A DNA stretch of 61,370 nt. It comes from Lachnospiraceae bacterium. GTDB taxonomy: Bacteria; Bacillota; Clostridia; Lachnospirales; Lachnospiraceae. The DNA lies in NCBI GenBank assembly GCA_024695665.1, contig JAILHT010000018.1, positions 1 to 61,370 on the forward strand, given 5' to 3'. Position numbers and translations under genes: made by a program. A model generated the notes under the pieces. The model saw nothing but the letters and a program-made list of their open reading frames with translations, was not told the origin of the DNA and ran no database searches. Positions 6,920 through 16,827 of this stretch are shown here, in pieces; position 1 is the first letter of the stretch, and every line of letters starts with the position of its first letter.

Positions 6920-9673
6920 ATGCGTATTACAAGATGTAAAACAAATCATATATACAATCCAATGGGGATCAATCTTAACGAAGTACATGTTTCATGGCAA
7001 ATAGAAGATTTTTATTCAAATGAGGTGCTTAAGACAAATATTGTTGTAAAAAAAGATGATGAGACCGTTTATGAGACGGGTTTTGGCATACATGACCATG
7101 CGGATACTTTTATTGACATCAGACTTATACCAAGAACGGAGTATTCGTGGAAAGTATTAGCAAAACTTGAAGATGAAATTGTCGAGTCTGAAACTAACTA
7201 TTTTGAGACCGGAAAAATCGATGAGAAATGGATTGCAAAATGGATATCCTGTGATATGTCAAAAGACAGACATCCTGTCTTTGTAAAAGATATCGATATC
7301 AAAAAGCCTGTGAAGAAAGCCAGACTTTATATCTGTGGACTCGGACTCTACGTTCCTTATTGGAATGACAAAAAAATAGGAGAAAACAATCTTGCACCAT
7401 ATTGCAACAATTACAGTAAGTGGATTCAGGCACAGACCTATGATGTCAGTGAAACAGTTAAAGAATCAGGTGAGTTAAAGGTTGAACTGGGTTATGGATG
7501 GTATCTTGGAAGATTCGGTTTCAATACACAGTCCACTTTCAGATACGGTGACACATTAAAGCTTATTTGCGAACTTTACATAGATTATGAGGATGGAAGC
7601 AAAGATATAATATGTTCGGATGAAAGCTGGAAAGTAAAAAGATCGAATATCATTTTCTCAAACATATACGACGGAGAAAAAGTTGATGATACATTAAACG
7701 ATTCAGAATATGAAGAGGCGCATGTCCTTTTGGATGAAAATAAATTTCCTGTGGACAGTTTTAGTATCCCTGTAAAAGAGCATGAAGTTTTCGAGGGAAA
7801 ACTCATAAAGACTCCTAAGGGGGAAGATGTCTTTGATATAGGGCAGAATATCGCGGGAATCTTTGAATTTAGGGTACATGAACCAAAAGGAACGGTCATC
7901 AGATTACAGGCAGGTGAAGTGCTTGTCGATGATTGTTTTTACAGGGACAATCTGCGTTCGGCAAAGGCTGAATATATTTATGTGTCTGATGGAAATGAAC
8001 ATGTATTAAAACCGAAATTTACCTTCTACGGATACCGCTATATGAGAGTAAGCGGAGCAATGAACCTTAAACAGGGAGATTTCAAGGGAATAGCACTCTA
8101 CAGTGATTTTGAGACAATCGGTGAGATAACTACAGGAAATGAAAAGATAAACAGACTGATCTTAAACAGCAGATGGGGAATGAAGGGAAACTTTATTGAC
8201 GTTCCGACTGATTGCCCTCAGAGAGATGAGAGGATGGGATGGACAGGAGATGCGCAGGTCTTTTCCGGTACGGCATTATATTTTTCCGATGTTTATGCTT
8301 TTTACAGAAAATACCTTCATGACATGGAGATGGAACAGGACAGATTTGACGGAATGGTACCTATAGTTGTTCCATCCTTCGATCTTGTAGAGAGTTTTCC
8401 AATGGGAGGAACCTCGGCAGTCTGGGGAGATGCCACAACGATTATTCCTTGGAATATGTATCTTTACACCGGTGACAAGTCAATTTTAAAAGAGCATTTT
8501 GATCATATGAAGGCATGGGTTAATTATATTAAAAAAGTCGATGGAAATGACCATGGCTGGAGAAGGGCATTCCACTTTGGTGACTGGCTTGCCCTGGATG
8601 GCGCAGATGCGGTGGATGCTGTAAAGGGTGGTACCGATGATGATTTTATCGCTGATATCTATTATATGAAGAGTGCTCTTATAGTATCTGAAAGTGCCAA
8701 GATTTTGGGCTTCCCGGAAGACGAGAAGAACTATAAAGAACTAGCCGAAAAGATAAAAAAAGAAATATTGAATGAATATTATTCTCCAAACGGGAAATGT
8801 GCGATTATGACTCAGACGGGAGAGATTTTGTCCATAACAAACGGACTGGGAGATGATGAAAGGTCAACCGCAACGCTTATAAGACTTCTTGAAAATAACA
8901 GAAGAAAGCTTAAGACCGGATTTGTCGGAACACCATTTTTGAACAAGGTTTTATCGGATACAGGAAATGATGATATGGCATATTCACTGCTTTTCAACGA
9001 AGAGTATCCCGGATGGCTCTATGAAGTAAATATGGGGGCTACAACCATATGGGAGAGATGGAACAGCGTTGAGAGTGACGGCTCTATATCTTCTACAGGT
9101 ATGAACAGTCTCAATCATTATTCATATGGGGCAATATGTCAGTGGATATTTGAGAGATGTGCCGGGATATCAGTAATTGAACCGGGATTTAAGAAAGCAA
9201 AGATTGCCCCACTTCCGCATGTGAAACTAAAAAAACTCGACATGACCTATGATTCGTCATACGGAAAGTGGACCATCAAATGGAAGCTTGAAGGCAAAAG
9301 ATTGAATATCTCAGTTAATGTTCCGTATGGCTGTACGTCGGATCTCATTCTTCCTGATTTCTGTGGGCAGGTTGATGACAATCCTGTATTTAAAAATTAT
9401 ACAGATGGCGTATGTCATCTTGAATCAGGAGAATATAGCATTGCCTATGATGTGAAAAATATACCGGGAATGTACAGCGCAGACAGCAAATTGAAGGAAC
9501 TCTTGGGAGATGATAGAATCAAACAGTACGTAACCGAAAAACTGGATTTTGTTGCGCCTGTTGAATTTACAACATTTCAGAGTACGTCTTTAAGAGATAT
9601 ATTCAAAATTTATAACGCAGGGGATGCTCTTTTGGAGGAAATGGAGCGCGAGATAGAAAAGATAAATCTATAG
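6920..9673 (+). CDS. Alpha-L-rhamnosidase, GH78, cytosolic
   Basis: A 917-residue glycoside hydrolase family 78 enzyme that removes terminal alpha-L-rhamnose. The order is two N-terminal beta domains (to ~residue 400), then the (alpha/alpha)6 catalytic domain with the acidic motif DCPQRDERMGWTGDA starting at Asp431 and the second signature TTIWERWNS, then a C-terminal beta-sandwich. The last ~70 residues (SKLKELLGDDRI... to EEMEREIEKINL) are a charged helical tail beyond the usual GH78 end. No signal peptide is visible, so it acts on imported rhamnosides or short rhamnose oligomers. Its ribosome binding site lies inside the 19-base gap after the isomerase; it is the last gene of the rhamnose operon. 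No transporter is encoded nearby. Confidence 0.92.
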   Translation: MRITRCKTNHIYNPMGINLNEVHVSWQIEDFYSNEVLKTNIVVKKDDETVYETGFGIHDHADTFIDIRLIPRTEYSWKVLAKLEDEIVESETNYFETGKIDEKWIAKWISCDMSKDRHPVFVKDIDIKKPVKKARLYICGLGLYVPYWNDKKIGENNLAPYCNNYSKWIQAQTYDVSETVKESGELKVELGYGWYLGRFGFNTQSTFRYGDTLKLICELYIDYEDGSKDIICSDESWKVKRSNIIFSNIYDGEKVDDTLNDSEYEEAHVLLDENKFPVDSFSIPVKEHEVFEGKLIKTPKGEDVFDIGQNIAGIFEFRVHEPKGTVIRLQAGEVLVDDCFYRDNLRSAKAEYIYVSDGNEHVLKPKFTFYGYRYMRVSGAMNLKQGDFKGIALYSDFETIGEITTGNEKINRLILNSRWGMKGNFIDVPTDCPQRDERMGWTGDAQVFSGTALYFSDVYAFYRKYLHDMEMEQDRFDGMVPIVVPSFDLVESFPMGGTSAVWGDATTIIPWNMYLYTGDKSILKEHFDHMKAWVNYIKKVDGNDHGWRRAFHFGDWLALDGADAVDAVKGGTDDDFIADIYYMKSALIVSESAKILGFPEDEKNYKELAEKIKKEILNEYYSPNGKCAIMTQTGEILSITNGLGDDERSTATLIRLLENNRRKLKTGFVGTPFLNKVLSDTGNDDMAYSLLFNEEYPGWLYEVNMGATTIWERWNSVESDGSISSTGMNSLNHYSYGAICQWIFERCAGISVIEPGFKKAKIAPLPHVKLKKLDMTYDSSYGKWTIKWKLEGKRLNISVNVPYGCTSDLILPDFCGQVDDNPVFKNYTDGVCHLESGEYSIAYDVKNIPGMYSADSKLKELLGDDRIKQYVTEKLDFVAPVEFTTFQSTSLRDIFKIYNAGDALLEEMEREIEKINL

Positions 9674-9715
9674 AAAAACAGCGAAAGATGAGTATTTAAG
9701 AGATGCTCTGTAACC

Positions 9716-9743
9716 TTGACAAATAGGCTCTGTGTGTTAAAAT
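9716..9743 (+). promoter_or_regulatory. leuS promoter
   Basis: Perfect TTGACA at 9716-9721, 16-base spacer, TAAAAT at 9738-9743. Transcription would start near 9750, leaving a leader of under 40 nt. That is too short for a T-box, so leuS here does not appear to be controlled by an upstream tRNA-sensing leader. Confidence 0.75.
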
Positions 9744-9787
9744 TTGAATTGTTTTGATTTTAATAGGTAAATTGGGAGGAGAACCTA

Positions 9788-12217
9788 ATGGCAATACCAT
9801 ATAACCACAGAGCCATTGAAAAAAAATGGCGCGAAAGATGGGAGCAGAATCCTGTCAACGTAAATGACGGCAAAAAAGAGAAATACTACTGCCTTGATAT
9901 GTTTCCGTATCCTTCTGGTAACGGACTTCATGTCGGACATTGGAGAGGATATGTAATATCCGACGTATGGAGCAGATATAAAATGCTCAACGGATATTAT
10001 GTAATTCATCCTATGGGATGGGATGCCTTCGGACTTCCTGCCGAGAATTATGCAATAAAGATGGGTGTACATCCGGCAAAATCAACTGCCGAGAATGTAG
10101 CTAACATCAAGAGACAGATAAAAGAAATTTCCGCTGTATATGATTGGGACATGGAGGTAAATACCACAGATCCTAAATTCTACAAATGGACACAGTGGAT
10201 TTTTGTTCAGATGTTTAAGAAAGGACTTGCATATGAGAAAGAGATGCCTATCAACTGGTGTCCTTCTTGTAAAACAGGTCTTGCAAATGAGGAAGTTGTA
10301 AACGGAAAATGTGAGCGTTGCGGTTCCGATGTCACAAAGAAGAATCTCAAACAGTGGATGCTCAAGATAACAGCTTATGCAGACAGACTTCTCGACGATC
10401 TTGATAAACTAGACTGGCCTGAGAAGGTTAAGAAGATGCAGACGGACTGGATCGGAAAGAGCCACGGTGCTGAAGTCAATTTCAAGATTGACGGAAAAGA
10501 CGAATCCATAACTGTATATACGACAAGACCTGATACGCTTTATGGTGCGACATTCATGGTGCTTGCTCCTGAGCATGAACTTGCAAAATCACTTGCAAAC
10601 GATGATACAAGAGCAGCTGTGGAAGATTATATCTATCAGGCATCATTAAAATCTTCGGTAGACAGACTTCAGGACAAGGAAAAGACCGGTGTGTTCACCG
10701 GAAGTTATGCTATAAATCCACTCAACGGTGCCAAGGTTCCTATCTGGCTTTCCGATTATGTACTGGCTGATTACGGTACAGGAGCAATAATGTGTGTACC
10801 TGCTCATGATGACAGAGACTTCGAATTTGCCAAGAAATTCAACCTTCCGATAATCCAGGTTATCGCTAAAGACGGAAAAGAGATTGAGAACATGGAGGAG
10901 GCATATACAGATGCTTCGGGAACCATGATCAACTCTGGTGACTGGAACGGACTTGAGTCTGGAGAACTTAAACTTAAAGCTCCTGAGATGATTGAAAAGA
11001 TGGGATTCGGTAAGAAGACCACAAATTATAAATTGCGTGACTGGGTATTCTCAAGACAGAGATACTGGGGAGAACCAATCCCTATTGTACATTGTCCGGA
11101 TTGTGGCAATGTGCCTGTTCCGGAGGAAGAGCTTCCGCTTCTCCTTCCTGATGTAAAATCATATCAGCCGACCGGAACCGGAGAGTCACCTCTTGCAGAT
11201 ATTACAGACTGGGTCAATACCACATGTCCTAAGTGTGGAAAGCCTGCTAAGAGAGAGACCAACACCATGCCTCAGTGGGCAGGATCATCGTGGTATTTCT
11301 TACGTTATGTAGACAGCAAAAATGATGAAGAACTTGTAAATCGTGAGAAGGCTGACAAGTATCTCCCTGTAGATATGTACATCGGCGGTGTTGAGCATGC
11401 CGTTCTCCATCTCCTTTATTCAAGATTCTACACCAAGTTCTTAAATGATATCGGTGTGGTTGATTTTGATGAGCCTTTCAAAAAACTCTTCAATCAGGGA
11501 ATGGTTTGCGGAAGAGATAAAGAGACAGGGGCAGCTACAAAGATGTCGAAGTCACTTGGAAATATTGTCTCACCTGATGATACCGTAAGAGATTACGGCT
11601 GTGATGCACTTAGACTTTATGAACTTTTCATAGGACCGCCTGAGCTTGATTCAATCTGGGATGACAGAGGAATGGATGGTATCTACAGATTCATTACAAG
11701 ACTCTGGAATATGGTAAATACAAATATAGAGAAGGATGCTAAGGAGACGGAGGAACTCTTAAAGATCAGAAACCGTATGGTATCTGATATAACAAAACGT
11801 CTTGAGAGCTTCAGTCTTAACACAGTTATCTCGGCATTTATGGAATACAACAACAAGTTTGTTGAGTTGACTGCAAAAGACGGAGTCGATAAGAAGACTC
11901 TTGAGACACTCGCTATACTTCTCGCACCGTTTGCTCCGCATATCGGAGAGGAAATATGGGAGCTCCTCGGACATAAGGAGTCCGTATTTACCGCAAAATG
12001 GCCTACATTCGATGAGAAATATCTTGTTGATGATGAGATAGAGATAGCCGTACAGATTAACGGCAAGACAAAAGCAACTGTTAGCATAAACAAGGACATC
12101 GACAAAGAGGCAGCAATCGCCGCTGGAAAAGAGGCACTTGGATCAAAGCTTACAGGTACTGTAGTAAAAGAGATTTATGTTCCAGGAAGAATAATAAATA
12201 TCGTTGTTAAAGCTTAA
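9788..12217 (+). CDS. leuS: Leucyl-tRNA synthetase
   Basis: Class I aminoacyl-tRNA synthetase of 809 residues that charges tRNA-Leu. The HIGH-type signature is [12 protein letters not shown] (40-51) and the KMSKS loop is at 585-589. Between them lies the CP1 editing insertion (for example [14 protein letters not shown] and VPAHDDRDF). Two zinc-knuckle pairs are visible: CPSC/CERC near 160-177, and CPDC/CPKC in the second half. Length and domain order are those of bacterial LeuRS. Monocistronic, with its own promoter and a downstream hairpin. Confidence 0.98.
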   Translation: MAIPYNHRAIEKKWRERWEQNPVNVNDGKKEKYYCLDMFPYPSGNGLHVGHWRGYVISDVWSRYKMLNGYYVIHPMGWDAFGLPAENYAIKMGVHPAKSTAENVANIKRQIKEISAVYDWDMEVNTTDPKFYKWTQWIFVQMFKKGLAYEKEMPINWCPSCKTGLANEEVVNGKCERCGSDVTKKNLKQWMLKITAYADRLLDDLDKLDWPEKVKKMQTDWIGKSHGAEVNFKIDGKDESITVYTTRPDTLYGATFMVLAPEHELAKSLANDDTRAAVEDYIYQASLKSSVDRLQDKEKTGVFTGSYAINPLNGAKVPIWLSDYVLADYGTGAIMCVPAHDDRDFEFAKKFNLPIIQVIAKDGKEIENMEEAYTDASGTMINSGDWNGLESGELKLKAPEMIEKMGFGKKTTNYKLRDWVFSRQRYWGEPIPIVHCPDCGNVPVPEEELPLLLPDVKSYQPTGTGESPLADITDWVNTTCPKCGKPAKRETNTMPQWAGSSWYFLRYVDSKNDEELVNREKADKYLPVDMYIGGVEHAVLHLLYSRFYTKFLNDIGVVDFDEPFKKLFNQGMVCGRDKETGAATKMSKSLGNIVSPDDTVRDYGCDALRLYELFIGPPELDSIWDDRGMDGIYRFITRLWNMVNTNIEKDAKETEELLKIRNRMVSDITKRLESFSLNTVISAFMEYNNKFVELTAKDGVDKKTLETLAILLAPFAPHIGEEIWELLGHKESVFTAKWPTFDEKYLVDDEIEIAVQINGKTKATVSINKDIDKEAAIAAGKEALGSKLTGTVVKEIYVPGRIINIVVKA

Positions 12218-12225
12218 ATATAACT

Positions 12226-12260
12226 ATAAGAGCAGAGGCATTTTATACCCCTGCTCTTAT
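12226..12260 (+). terminator. Hairpin after leuS, possible terminator
   Basis: Ten-base inverted repeat ATAAGAGCAG (12226-12235) with CTGCTCTTAT (12251-12260). There is no U-run after the stem, so termination would be weak or need another factor. It may instead shape the icd leader. Confidence 0.4.
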
Positions 12261-12280
12261 TGCAGTTGAGGAGGTACACT

Positions 12281-13489
12281 ATGACAAAAATCAAAATGAC
12301 CACACCGCTTGTTGAGATGGACGGAGATGAGATGACAAGAATTCTCTGGAAGATGATAAAAGATGAACTTCTTAATCCGTTTATCGAGTTAAATACAGAA
12401 TATTACGATTTGGGACTTGAGTATAGAAACGAGACTGATGATAAAGTTACCGTTGATTCCGCAAATGCCACAAAGAAATACGGTGTTGCCGTAAAGTGTG
12501 CCACCATCACACCGAACGCGGCAAGAATGACCGAGTACAACCTTAAGGAGATGTGGAAGAGCCCAAACGGAACAATCAGAGCTATTCTCGATGGAACCGT
12601 TTTTAGAACACCGATAGTTGTAAAGGGAATCGAGCCATGTGTAAAAAACTGGAAAAAGCCTTTTACAATCGCAAGACATGCATATGGAGATGTTTACAAG
12701 GCGTCTGAAATGAAGATTCCTGGTCCCGGAAAAGTTGAGCTTGTATACACAAAACCGGACGGAACAGAAGAGAGAGTTTTAGTTCACGATTTTAAATCTG
12801 CCGGAGTTGTTCAGGGACAGCACAATATCAATGCTTCAATAGAGAGTTTTGCAAGAAGTTGTTTCAATTATGCACTCGATCTTCATCAGGATCTCTGGTT
12901 TGCATCAAAAGATACTATCTCAAAGAAGTACGATCATACCTTTAAAGATATTTTCCAGGAGATTTTTGACAAGGAATACAAAGCAAAATTTGATGAGGCA
13001 GGACTTGAGTATTTTTACACACTTATAGATGATGCGGTTGCAAGAATAATGAAGTCCGAAGGCGGTTTTATCTGGGCTTGTAAGAACTATGACGGAGATG
13101 TCATGAGTGATATGGTAAGCTCAGCATTCGGTTCACTCGCAATGATGACAAGCGTGCTTGTATCACCTGAAGGATACTATGAGTATGAAGCTGCCCACGG
13201 CACTGTTCAGAGACATTATTACAAGCATTTGAAGGGCGAGGAGACATCCACAAACTCTGTAGCAACAATATTTGCATGGACAGGAGCTCTCAGAAAAAGA
13301 GGGGAGCTTGACAAGAATACTGAACTTATGCAGTTTGCAGATAAGCTTGAAAAAGCCTGCATAGATACTATTGAGGGAGGAACAATGACAAAAGATCTCG
13401 CCCTCATCACGACACTTGAGAATCCTAATGTGGTAAATAGTGAGGGATTTATCAAAGCAATAAGAAGTAATTTAGAGAAGTTATTATGA
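12281..13489 (+). CDS. icd: NADP-dependent isocitrate dehydrogenase, eukaryotic-type subfamily
   Basis: A 402-residue isocitrate dehydrogenase that makes 2-oxoglutarate, CO2 and NADPH. It belongs to the subfamily of mammalian IDH1/IDH2 rather than the E. coli Icd subfamily: [16 protein letters not shown] at the start, [16 protein letters not shown] for the isocitrate-binding serine region, and [16 protein letters not shown] holding the arginine equivalent to human Arg132. [11 protein letters not shown] forms the NADP site. The ATG at 12281 follows GAGGAGG (12268-12274); the upstream in-frame ATG at 12260 overlaps the hairpin and has no ribosome binding site. Its stop overlaps the next start (ATGA). 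It probably supplies 2-oxoglutarate for glutamate synthesis. Confidence 0.95.
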   Translation: MTKIKMTTPLVEMDGDEMTRILWKMIKDELLNPFIELNTEYYDLGLEYRNETDDKVTVDSANATKKYGVAVKCATITPNAARMTEYNLKEMWKSPNGTIRAILDGTVFRTPIVVKGIEPCVKNWKKPFTIARHAYGDVYKASEMKIPGPGKVELVYTKPDGTEERVLVHDFKSAGVVQGQHNINASIESFARSCFNYALDLHQDLWFASKDTISKKYDHTFKDIFQEIFDKEYKAKFDEAGLEYFYTLIDDAVARIMKSEGGFIWACKNYDGDVMSDMVSSAFGSLAMMTSVLVSPEGYYEYEAAHGTVQRHYYKHLKGEETSTNSVATIFAWTGALRKRGELDKNTELMQFADKLEKACIDTIEGGTMTKDLALITTLENPNVVNSEGFIKAIRSNLEKLL

Positions 13490-15420
13490 TCCTATCCGTA
13501 AATAATCTGTCAAAGACATTTGTGGCAGATCAAATTATAAAAGATGCTTCATTTCATATTGAGGATAATGAAAAAGCAGCAATAGTCGGTATAAATGGTG
13601 CGGGAAAAAGTACACTGTTAAAAATGATAACCGGAGAGCTCACATCTGATACCGGAGAAGTTACGCTGGCAAAAAATGTAAAAGTCGGATATCTTGCACA
13701 GAACAGAGAGGTTGATACAGACCTCTCTGTTTATGATGAGGTTTTAAAAGCAAGAGAAGATGTCATTAAAATGGAATCTGAACTTAGAGATATGGAAGAA
13801 GAGATGAAGCATGTCCCTGAGAGTGACATGGAAGAATTCTTAAACAGATATCACAAGCTTGCAGATACATTTGATGCTTGTGGAGGGAACACCTACAGAA
13901 GCGAAGTAAGCGGCGTATTAAAGGGACTGGGTTTTGATGAGGATGATTTTGACAAGAAGGTGAGCAATCTTTCGGGAGGACAGAAAACCAGGGTGAACCT
14001 GGCAAGACTATTGGCTTTGAATCCGAATCTTTTGATTCTCGATGAGCCTACAAACCATCTTGACATATCATCGATCGCATGGCTTGAGAACTATCTCTAC
14101 AACTACAAAGGGGCTGTTCTTTTGGTTAGCCATGACAGATATTTCCTTGATAAAGTTGTGAGCAAGGTTATCGAGGTTTTTCAGCATAAAGTATACTCTT
14201 ACTCAGGCAATTACAGCGATTATGCACAAAAGAAGGCTATGGTCAGAAAAAGTGAGATGAAGGCCTACCTTAACCAGCAGAAAGTGATTGAACATGAGGA
14301 AGCAGTTATCGAAAAACTCAAGTCCTTCATCCGGGAAAAATCAATAAAGCGAGCAGAGTCGAGAGAGAAGATGTTAGACAAAATCGAACGGCTTGATAAA
14401 CCGGTAGAAGATAACACGGAGATTAAGATCAAACTAGAACCGTCTTGCATCAGCGGAAATGATGTTCTTTCCGTTCGGAATTTGAGTAAAGCATTTGGAG
14501 AAAACAGGCTTTTTGAGAATGTTGGCTTTGAAATCAAAAGAGGCGACAAGGTTGCTCTTATAGGTGAGAACGGAACCGGAAAGACAACCATTTTAAAAAT
14601 CATCAACGGACTTGAGAGCGCGGATGACGGACAGATAAAACTCGGAACAAATGTCGAGATCGGATATTACGATCAGGAGCATCAGGTTCTCCATATGGAA
14701 AAAACATTGTTTGAGGAAATCTCGGATGAACATCCGGATATGAACAATACCAAGATCAGAAATGTTCTAGCAGCTTTCTTATTCACCGATGATGATGTTT
14801 TTAAGCGCGTATCCGATTTGAGTGGTGGTGAGAGAGGCAGACTTTCATTGGCAAAACTTATGCTTTCAAAAGCAAATTTTCTGATTTTGGATGAGCCTAC
14901 AAACCATTTGGATATAACTTCCAAGGAGATACTTGAGGATGCCATAAACAGTTATACCGGAACGGTTTTGTATGTCAGTCACGACAGGTATTTTGTAAAT
15001 AAAACCGCCGGAAGGGTGATGGATCTCACCAAGCACCAGGTTATAAATTATATCGGAAACTATGATTATTACCTTGAAAAGAGAGATATTCAAAACAATC
15101 TTGTAAGCGACAGCATAGAATTGGGAAAGGCAAAAGGAGAAGTCACTCAGGACACTTCGAAAGATGATGCACGACTTAGCTATCAAAAACAGAAGGAAGA
15201 CAAAGCCAGAATCAAAAAACTAGAGAGTAAGGCAAAGCAGCTTGAAGAAGACATTTACAGATTTGAGAGTGAGAAGAGTGAACTGGAGGAGGAGATGATG
15301 AATCCCGAGATTGCGGCAAACTCAGCAAAATTAAATGAGATTTCACTTAAGATAAGCGAGATAGATGAGAAACTTTCTCTGCTGTACGAGGAGTGGGATA
15401 CCACATTGACATATCTTTAA
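13486..15420 (+). CDS. ABC-F family ATPase
   Basis: A 644-residue protein with two ABC domains and no membrane segment. Domain 1 has Walker [11 protein letters not shown], signature [15 protein letters not shown] and Walker [14 protein letters not shown]. Domain 2 has [26 protein letters not shown] and [13 protein letters not shown]. The charged linker between them (~235-320) fits the ABC-F P-site tRNA-interaction motif. The C terminus (~545-644) is a coiled coil. ABC-F proteins act on the ribosome; some give antibiotic resistance, others rescue stalled ribosomes. Which applies cannot be told from sequence. It overlaps icd by four bases, so it is likely translated by coupling. Confidence 0.92.
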   Translation: MILSVNNLSKTFVADQIIKDASFHIEDNEKAAIVGINGAGKSTLLKMITGELTSDTGEVTLAKNVKVGYLAQNREVDTDLSVYDEVLKAREDVIKMESELRDMEEEMKHVPESDMEEFLNRYHKLADTFDACGGNTYRSEVSGVLKGLGFDEDDFDKKVSNLSGGQKTRVNLARLLALNPNLLILDEPTNHLDISSIAWLENYLYNYKGAVLLVSHDRYFLDKVVSKVIEVFQHKVYSYSGNYSDYAQKKAMVRKSEMKAYLNQQKVIEHEEAVIEKLKSFIREKSIKRAESREKMLDKIERLDKPVEDNTEIKIKLEPSCISGNDVLSVRNLSKAFGENRLFENVGFEIKRGDKVALIGENGTGKTTILKIINGLESADDGQIKLGTNVEIGYYDQEHQVLHMEKTLFEEISDEHPDMNNTKIRNVLAAFLFTDDDVFKRVSDLSGGERGRLSLAKLMLSKANFLILDEPTNHLDITSKEILEDAINSYTGTVLYVSHDRYFVNKTAGRVMDLTKHQVINYIGNYDYYLEKRDIQNNLVSDSIELGKAKGEVTQDTSKDDARLSYQKQKEDKARIKKLESKAKQLEEDIYRFESEKSELEEEMMNPEIAANSAKLNEISLKISEIDEKLSLLYEEWDTTLTYL

Positions 15421-15434
15421 CATTTTTCTATAAT
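15406..15434 (+). promoter_or_regulatory. Perfect consensus promoter of rex
   Basis: TTGACA at 15406-15411, exactly 17 bases, TATAAT at 15429-15434. The -35 lies inside the last codons of the ABC-F gene. Transcription would start near 15441. Confidence 0.85.
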
Positions 15435-15447
15435 AAATTTTTGGAAA

Positions 15448-15478
15448 GATTCATATGATTTGATGTCTTATATGAATC
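15448..15478 (+). promoter_or_regulatory. Inverted repeat in the rex leader
   Basis: GATTCATAT (15448-15456) and ATATGAATC (15470-15478) are perfect 9-base arms around 13 bases. They lie at about +7 to +37 of the predicted rex transcript. No U-run follows, so a terminator is unlikely. It could be a repressor operator or an mRNA stem-loop. It does not fit the known Rex operator, which has TTGTTAA-like arms around a 4-base centre. Confidence 0.45.
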
Positions 15479-15512
15479 AATACAGGTTTCAAATTACGAG
15501 GAGATATAAAAG

Positions 15513-16148
15513 TTGGATAAGGAAATTTCGCAGGCGGTCATAAGACGTATGCCACGATATTACAGATATCTTGGTGATCTTATTGACAAGGGAGTAGAGC
15601 GTATATCTTCATATGACTTGAGCGTTATGATGCATGTTACGGCATCGCAGATCAGACAGGATCTGAACAATTTCGGCGGCTTTGGTCAGCAGGGATATGG
15701 ATATAATGTAAAATATCTTTATGAAGAAATCGGTAAAATTTTGGGACTTAACATTGTTCATAATATAATCATTATCGGTGCGGGTAATGTTGGACAGGCA
15801 ATTGCGAATTATGTGAATTTCGAGAGAGTCGGATTCAACATTATAGCATTGTTTGATGTGAATCCCGATCTGATCGGAAAATCAATCAGAGGAATTGAGA
15901 TTCACGATTATAACGAACTTGAAGAGTTTGTAAAAAACAACAAAGTGGATATAGCCGCTCTCACATTGCCTAAAAATGCGGCGGTTGAATCCTCATCAAA
16001 ACTTATAGAACTCGGTGTTAAAGCTTTTTGGAATTTTGCAAATGTAGATATCGAGAACGAGGACAACAGTCTTATTGTTGAGAATGTACATTTGTCCGAA
16101 AGCCTAATGAGATTATCATACAATATTATCAGACAAGATAAGGCGTAA
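15513..16148 (+). CDS. rex: Redox-sensing transcriptional repressor Rex
   Basis: A 211-residue Rex protein, a dimeric repressor that senses the NADH/NAD+ ratio and controls fermentation genes. The N-terminal winged helix (~1-78) contains SSYDLSVMMHVTASQIRQDL for DNA binding. It is followed by a Rossmann domain with IIIGAGNVGQA (86-96) and the conserved core NPDLIGKSIRGIEI. Initiation is at TTG 15513, supported by GAGGAG (15498-15503) and by MDKEISQAVIRRMPRYYRYL being the usual Rex N terminus. It has its own strong promoter and is three bases upstream of the coiled-coil gene. Confidence 0.95.
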   Translation: MDKEISQAVIRRMPRYYRYLGDLIDKGVERISSYDLSVMMHVTASQIRQDLNNFGGFGQQGYGYNVKYLYEEIGKILGLNIVHNIIIIGAGNVGQAIANYVNFERVGFNIIALFDVNPDLIGKSIRGIEIHDYNELEEFVKNNKVDIAALTLPKNAAVESSSKLIELGVKAFWNFANVDIENEDNSLIVENVHLSESLMRLSYNIIRQDKA

Positions 16149-16151
16149 GGT

Positions 16152-16793
16152 ATGGCTGAGAAAGATTTTAAAAGTGCTCTGGAAGGAAAAAATATTCCTA
16201 TTTTGGTTATTGACCAAAAATGGCACAGATTGTTTGCTTTGGGCGGTAAACCCGAAAATGTTGTCACAAAAGAGACTGAGCTTACGGAACTTCTTGCGAA
16301 GCAAGGAAAACTCAATCAGGAAGTAAAGGAACTTAAAAAACTCAAAGGTAAGCTGATGGGCAATATTGTAGACAATATGGAAGGAACCGAGTCCTCAGAG
16401 GAAGGACAGCTTTCCGAGAAAAAACTCGAGGAGAGCAAAAGGCTCATTGAGGAGACAAATGAAAAGATCGAGGAAGACGAGGATGAGTTGCTTGAACTTC
16501 CGCGAACGATTCAATCTGTAAATTTTTCTCTTATGCTTGATACTATGGAATATTGTTATAATTCTTTGAGAGATAATTCCACCGTTATCAAGGAGATAGC
16601 AGAGTGGATCACACAGGTCAGAATAGACCTCAAAAAGAATATAATAAAAAAACAAAACAGAGAGATTATCAATCGTGAGATGTATTCATATATGCACGAT
16701 ATTCTGGGTGCGGATATTATGGATGTGTTTGATACAGATAACATGGATATTGCTCTTGATGTAAAGGAAAATAAGGAAAAAGCAGAGGAGTGA
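16152..16793 (+). CDS. Uncharacterised coiled-coil protein
   Basis: I do not recognise a named family for this 213-residue protein. The first ~40 residues look globular (IPILVIDQKWHRLFALGGKP). Residues ~44-116 are a strongly charged heptad-like coiled coil rich in Lys and Glu. The C-terminal part (~118-200) is mixed helical with a conserved-looking block around TMEYCYNSLRDNSTVIKEIAEW. No signal peptide, membrane segment or catalytic motif is seen. It begins three bases after rex and ends in a terminator that overlaps its stop codon, so it is co-transcribed with rex. A link to redox control is inferred from position only. Confidence 0.75.
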   Translation: MAEKDFKSALEGKNIPILVIDQKWHRLFALGGKPENVVTKETELTELLAKQGKLNQEVKELKKLKGKLMGNIVDNMEGTESSEEGQLSEKKLEESKRLIEETNEKIEEDEDELLELPRTIQSVNFSLMLDTMEYCYNSLRDNSTVIKEIAEWITQVRIDLKKNIIKKQNREIINREMYSYMHDILGADIMDVFDTDNMDIALDVKENKEKAEE

Positions 16794-16812
16794 TCCCCTG
16801 CTTTTATTTTTT
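16777..16812 (+). terminator. Terminator of the rex transcript
   Basis: Stem AAAAGCAG (16778-16785) with CTGCTTTT (16798-16805), followed by a six-base T-run at 16807-16812. The stem contains the stop codon region of the coiled-coil gene. It lies only about 15 bases before nnrDE, so part of the transcript may read on. Confidence 0.8.
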
Positions 16813-16827
16813 CATTCGGAGGTTTTT

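Noticed and set aside
9674-9787. T-box leader for leuS
   Set aside because: The promoter at 9716-9743 leaves fewer than 40 nt before the ATG, and no T-box antiterminator sequence is seen.
12260-12280. Upstream ATG start extending icd
   Set aside because: It overlaps the hairpin after leuS, and the strong GAGGAGG sits just before the later ATG.
15448-15478. Rex operator (autoregulation)
   Set aside because: Known Rex sites have TTGTTAA/TTGTGAA arms with a 4-base centre; here the arms are GATTCATAT with 13 bases between. Kept only as an unassigned inverted repeat.
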